Source: Vicia villosa (Eukaryota; Streptophyta; Magnoliopsida; Fabales; Fabaceae). From it: a stretch of DNA of 64,000 nucleotides. A program made the translations under genes and the position numbers. The stretch spans positions 81,910,469 to 81,974,468 of the forward strand of contig NC_081185.1 of NCBI RefSeq assembly GCF_029867415.1. The letters run 5' to 3'. Positions 60,016 through 64,000 of this stretch are shown piece by piece (within the stretch, counting starts at the first letter, position 1; every line of letters starts with the position of its first letter). Under the pieces are notes generated by a model. The model did not search any database. It saw only the letters and a program-made list of their open reading frames with translations, and was not told the origin of the DNA.

Positions 60016-62510
60016 GATGTTGTGTTTTTCAACTTTTTATCGGATGATGATAGGTGTTTTCTTGAAGCTCCAGTTTTTCTAGAAGAGATTAAAAATGTGA
60101 TTTGGTTAAGTGATTGTGATAAGAGTCTGAGTCCTATCCTGATGGTTTTAATCTTGTTTGTTAGGAAGTGTTGGAATTTTGTGAAAGATGACATTGTTAT
60201 GTTTGTCCAGGAGTTTTCAGAGTTTGGTAGGATTTCTAAAGCAGTTACAACATCCTTTATTGCTCCCATTCCTAAAGCAGATAATCCGGAATGTAATGAA
60301 AAATTTAGGCTGATTTGTTTGGTGGGCTGTCTTTATCGTCTCATTTGTAAATTGTTGGCTGCCAAGTTGAAGTGTGTGATAGTGAAGTTAGCTTCTTCTA
60401 TTCATACGACATTAATTAAAGGTAGAGAAATTTTAGATGGTGTTTTGATTCTTAATGAGTTTTTAGACTATGCCAAAAGAAAGAAGAAGAAATGCTTAGT
60501 GGTGAAGGTTAATTTTGAGAAGCCTTACGATTGTGTGTCGTGGGGCTTTCTTAGATATGTGTTTAAGAGGATGGGTTTTGGTCAGAAATTGTTGTCTTAC
60601 ATGGAAGCTACGGTTTTTTCTATTTCTTTGTCAATATTGGTGAATGGTAGTCCTACGAAGGATTTTATGGCTTCTAGGGGGCTTAGATAGGGAGGTCCCC
60701 TCCCCCTGTTCCTCTTTCTTTTGGTGGTGGAAGGGTTGGCTGCCTTAATGAGAAATGCTTCAAGTGTTGGTAGTTTCAAGGAATTTTTTTTAATGAGGAT
60801 ATTCATTTTGAGATATTGCAATTTGTAAACGATACGATGCTTATTTGTGATGGGTCAAATTTTGAGCTAGCTTCAATTTTATGTATCAATTTGGATAAAA
60901 ATAAGTAATATGGAGTTCATTTGGATGATTCTTTGTTGCAAGCAACATCAATGTTTTTGGCTTGTGAAATAGGAAAGTTACCTTTCTTGCTTCTTGGCAT
61001 TATGTTGGGAGCTAATCATAAACGAAAGGAAACTTGGTCTTTTGTTCTTACAAAGTTGCACAAAAGACTTGGTTTATGGAGTGACAAGCACATTGGGAGG
61101 GAAAGTTACTCTCTTGAACTCGATTCTTAATAATATTTTGATTTATATGTTGTCTTTTTCCAAAGTTCCGAAAGGAATTTTAAAGGAGATTATTAAGATC
61201 CAAAGAGACATTTTGTGGGGTAAAGAAAATGGTAGAGGGAATGTGTGTTGGGTTAGTTGGGAGAGTATTTGTCTTTCTAAAAAGAAATAGGTTTATGAAT
61301 TAAGAATATTGAGAGTTTATGTGCTTCTATGATTAGTAAGTGGGGTGTACACTTTTGACGGAAAACCATGTGTTGTGGTCTAATCTTAGTAAATTTAGAT
61401 ATGGTGATTGTATGTCAAATTTAATTGAAAATGACTCTCCTTGGTGTTTGAAGAATTCTTCGTTTTGGTGGAGACATGTTAGGGCGATTTGGAATCATAA
61501 GTTTAATGGTCAATTTTGGCTCACCGGTAGCATTTCTTGCAAGTTGAGGAATGGTGTGACCATTCATTTTTGGGATAATTGTTTGTTGGGTGTGGCCCCT
61601 TTAAAGGAGATGTTTTCGCTTGTTTATGAAGCTTGTGCTACTACTTCGCTTAACATTTCTAATATGGGTTATTAGGAGGATTCACATTGGCATTTGGATC
61701 TTGGAGTTGATGAGTTTGCTCTTCTTGGAGAGGTCGGTGTTGATTTCAACTTTAAAGGATGTCAAACTAAACGTGGATGAGGTTGATAAAGTGGTGAGGT
61801 GGAGAAATTGTGAGGGTTTTTCAGTTAAAAATACCTATGCGAGATTGCACAAGTTAAAGTCTCAAAGTATGTTGTTTAATGACGAGAGTTTATTTGACTT
61901 GAGATGGGTTTGGAAAGCTTTTGTTCATAGCAAATTTAAGTTATTCGGTTGGAGGCTTATTTTAAATATTACCCACTAAAAGTGAGCTTTTTAATAGAGG
62001 TGTGGAGCATTTGTCGAGTGGCAATTTTGCCCTCTTTGTGATTCGATGGGAGAATCTATAAACACCTTTTTGTGGCGTGTTGTAAAATCGATATGGTGTG
62101 TGGCGATGCAGCTTTATGATTTGAGGGTTGATTAAAAGTTACCGCTTCTATAGCATCTTAAGTGCATGTTATGTTGTATCATTAATCCTATTTTCTTCTC
62201 TTTCTTTTGGTTATTAATTTGTTGGTGTCTGTGGTTGAGTAGGAACAAAGTGGTGTTTAAGGATTATGTTTGGAATAAAGATGAAGTTTTGTTGTTGATT
62301 AAATTGTTGGGGTGTGATTAGATTTCCATTTTAGCAAAAGGAAAGCTTGATTTAGTTAAGGAAGTTTGGGTTTCTATTCCTCGAGAGTATGATATGGCTT
62401 AATTTTTGTTGTTAATGTGGGTTGTTTTCTTCTTTCTTTGTTGTTCGCCTTTCCTTGTATTGGGTTTAGCACCCCTTGTGCTTTATTAATACAATTGCTT
62501 ATAAAAAATT
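60016..62510 (+). pseudogene. LINE-1 ORF2 relic (RT and zf-RVT; copy B)
   Basis: Non-LTR reverse transcriptase in broken frames. 60022-60690 holds the RT start, with SFIAPIPKADNPE and FEKPYDCVSWGFL. The sense codon before GGPLPLF is TAG at 60688. The catalytic box near 60823 reads FVNDT instead of FADDT. Next come LPFLLLGI and a thumb-like region in two frames (60921-61290), then the C-terminal region (61340-61680) and zf-RVT text VWKAFVHSKFKLFGWRL with CPLCDSMGES near 62025. The endonuclease half is missing: the relic starts directly at the Sirevirus LTR end at 60015. The 3' end near 62500 matches that of copy A. Confidence 0.88.
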
Positions 62511-63220
62511 GAAGTATTAATATGTGGTACTGAGTGCGTCCGTAAGTATCTAGATGACATCTCAAAATATATAGAAAACAAGGTAACAAAACAGGGTACA
62601 TGTACAATGATAGATGTCTACACAAATACTACATAAGATAGCACGACGAAATACAAAACATGAACATCACGTTCTTCAACTCTTCAAGGCATCTTGCCTT
62701 TAACTTTATCCTTCTTCAAGCTACCTGAAATGATTAAATATGGGGAGAGATACAACTTATCTTAGTGGATTCCTAACTAAATTATAAGTCCGCTTGGTAT
62801 AAGGATTTTCTTTTCCTATTCTCGTTTTACTAGCACTACACTCACGTGATATTAAGTAAAACTAAAGGAAAGGAAGTTTGGTTTAGCTTCATACATCATG
62901 TGTGTTAGGTCATGAGGAGGTCCGTGGATCATCACATCGGGCTTTTTAGGAGCAACCACACAAGTGAGAGAGACACCACATATAATCTAAAACCTTAAGG
63001 CATTAGGTGTACGGGTCTTCTCACTTATAAAGTGTTTAAGATTCATTTTTCCATCCGATGTGGGACTCATACTCACACTTTATATACCAATAATCTCTCC
63101 CTCGAGTGTGAGTTTATCCTTTCTTATGGGTATAATACTCCTGAAATGGAAATTTTCTTATCCATATCTACTTGCACCAGTGTTGGATGGCCTCAACGAA
63201 ACACGCCGTCTGAACACCCT
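62511..63220. other. unassigned sequence, probably old repeats
   Basis: No coding frame supported. 63040-63120 contains CATCCGATGTGGGACT, then CTCTCCCTCGAGTGTGAGT, a pair common in dispersed plant repeats. 62540-62770 may be an LTR-like piece read on the minus strand, family not recognised. Confidence 0.35.
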
Positions 63221-64000
63221 TGGTTAGAACAAGATTTGTTCTGATCAATATTCTTAGTTTTGATGATAACAAGCATATGAATTTTGTATGAGATAATGTG
63301 GTACTCTAATACTATGCAATTTCCATTTCAGGAATTATATAAAGAGTATGCACAAAATCAGCGCAAGAAGCACTGACTCAAAAGGTTCAGCATGCAACAT
63401 CAGAACATGGTCTGGCAAGACATCAGAAGATGGTCAAGCAGAATCAGAACATGGGTCTATGGAAGCATCAGAAGAACTTGAGATCAGAAGCAGAAGCACT
63501 GAAGTTCTCACGGTATCACGCTCAGAAGCACTTCAAGGCCAGAAGACAAGAAGATGCTCTGCACCAAGCTGTTTGACTCTGATGACATTCAAACGTTGTT
63601 TACACAAACATCAGATCAGAAGCAAGTACTAGACTGGCAGGCTACTCTGACTGACAAAAGGAACGTTAGAAGCTATTAAAGGCAACGTCAGTAGACACAG
63701 CGAAAACAAGGCTCGAGGTAGTTGACAAAAGAGTGAAACATTAAATGCAATGCTGTACGGAATACGCAAAGCATTAAATGCTCCCAACGGTCATCTTCTC
63801 AAGTGCCTATAAATATGAAGTTCTGATGAGAAGCAAGGTTACAACTTACGAATTACAACACTTGCGCATTATACAGAAACGCTGTCAAATTCAAAAGCTC
63901 TCAAACTTCATCATCAAGCTCACTACATTGCTGTTGTAATATCTTAGTGAGATTTAAGCTTAAACTTAAGAGAAAATCACAGTTGTGATAATAGCTTTAT
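63221..64000 (+). mobile_element. Sirevirus LTR, 5' part, cut by the window end
   Basis: Matches the LTRs at 10070 and 18693 along its length with visible divergence, including TTCTGATCAAT and TTTTGATGATAACAA and the promoter block. The start reads TGGTTAGAAC instead of TGTTAGAAC. The rest lies beyond the window, so full element and solo LTR cannot be told apart. Confidence 0.85.
63783..63815 (+). promoter_or_regulatory. LTR promoter: AACGG motif and TATA box
   Basis: CCCAACGGTCA at 63783-63793 matches the MSA consensus YCYAACGGYYA at all 11 positions. TATAAATA is at 63808-63815. Confidence 0.6.

Overview
This 64 kb window is plant nuclear DNA built almost entirely of nested transposable elements. 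No host gene could be supported on either strand. The mix of families points to a large-genome legume, probably of the pea/vetch/clover group (inference): Sirevirus-type Ty1/copia elements, an Ogre/Tat-like LTR, a Tekay-type Ty3/gypsy element, a CACTA transposon, L1 LINEs and foldback MITEs lying in (TA)n tracts. Only two long reading frames look intact, gag and a downstream 807-residue protein, and both lie in one young Sirevirus.

Layout. 1-5117 is the 3' part of an old Sirevirus: two decayed downstream-ORF fragments, a cluster of polypurine motifs and a 2.57 kb LTR. 5118-7640 holds a minus-strand relic of a putative gypsy-type transposon (PF04195-like) gene. 7641-10069 plus 19899-about 21090 are the halves of an Ogre/Tat-like LTR, split by a young Sirevirus (10070-19898; 1206 bp LTRs with 4 differences, TSD GGTGT) that has no reverse transcriptase/RNase H. 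21.1-27.8 kb is AT-rich DNA with microsatellites and two foldback MITEs. 28207-42197 is a 14 kb CACTA element (TSD TAA) carrying tnp2-like and TnpA-like pseudogenes. It was invaded by a decayed Tekay-type gypsy element (about 29500-37313), which was in turn invaded by a solo LTR (33101-34347, TSD AAAGT).

42544-47444 is a minus-strand copia element (TSD CACTT) with a broken pol. 47.4-53.1 kb holds a MITE, a LINE 3' fragment, unassigned AT-rich DNA and half of another Sirevirus-type LTR. That LTR is split by a complete non-coding LTR element (53081-59747, LARD-like, 1237 bp LTRs), whose family also supplied the solo LTR at 33 kb. 60016-62510 is a second, longer LINE relic. The window ends in another truncated Sirevirus LTR (63221-64000).

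Nothing here works as a cellular pathway. The coherent themes are a replication-defective Sirevirus that nevertheless moved recently, so was probably helped in trans; a LARD family maintained without coding capacity; and a shared promoter design in all the Sirevirus LTRs, an AACGG motif resembling the plant mitosis-specific activator just upstream of the TATA box. Coordinates of LTR and TIR ends were read by eye, and divergence values are hand counts.
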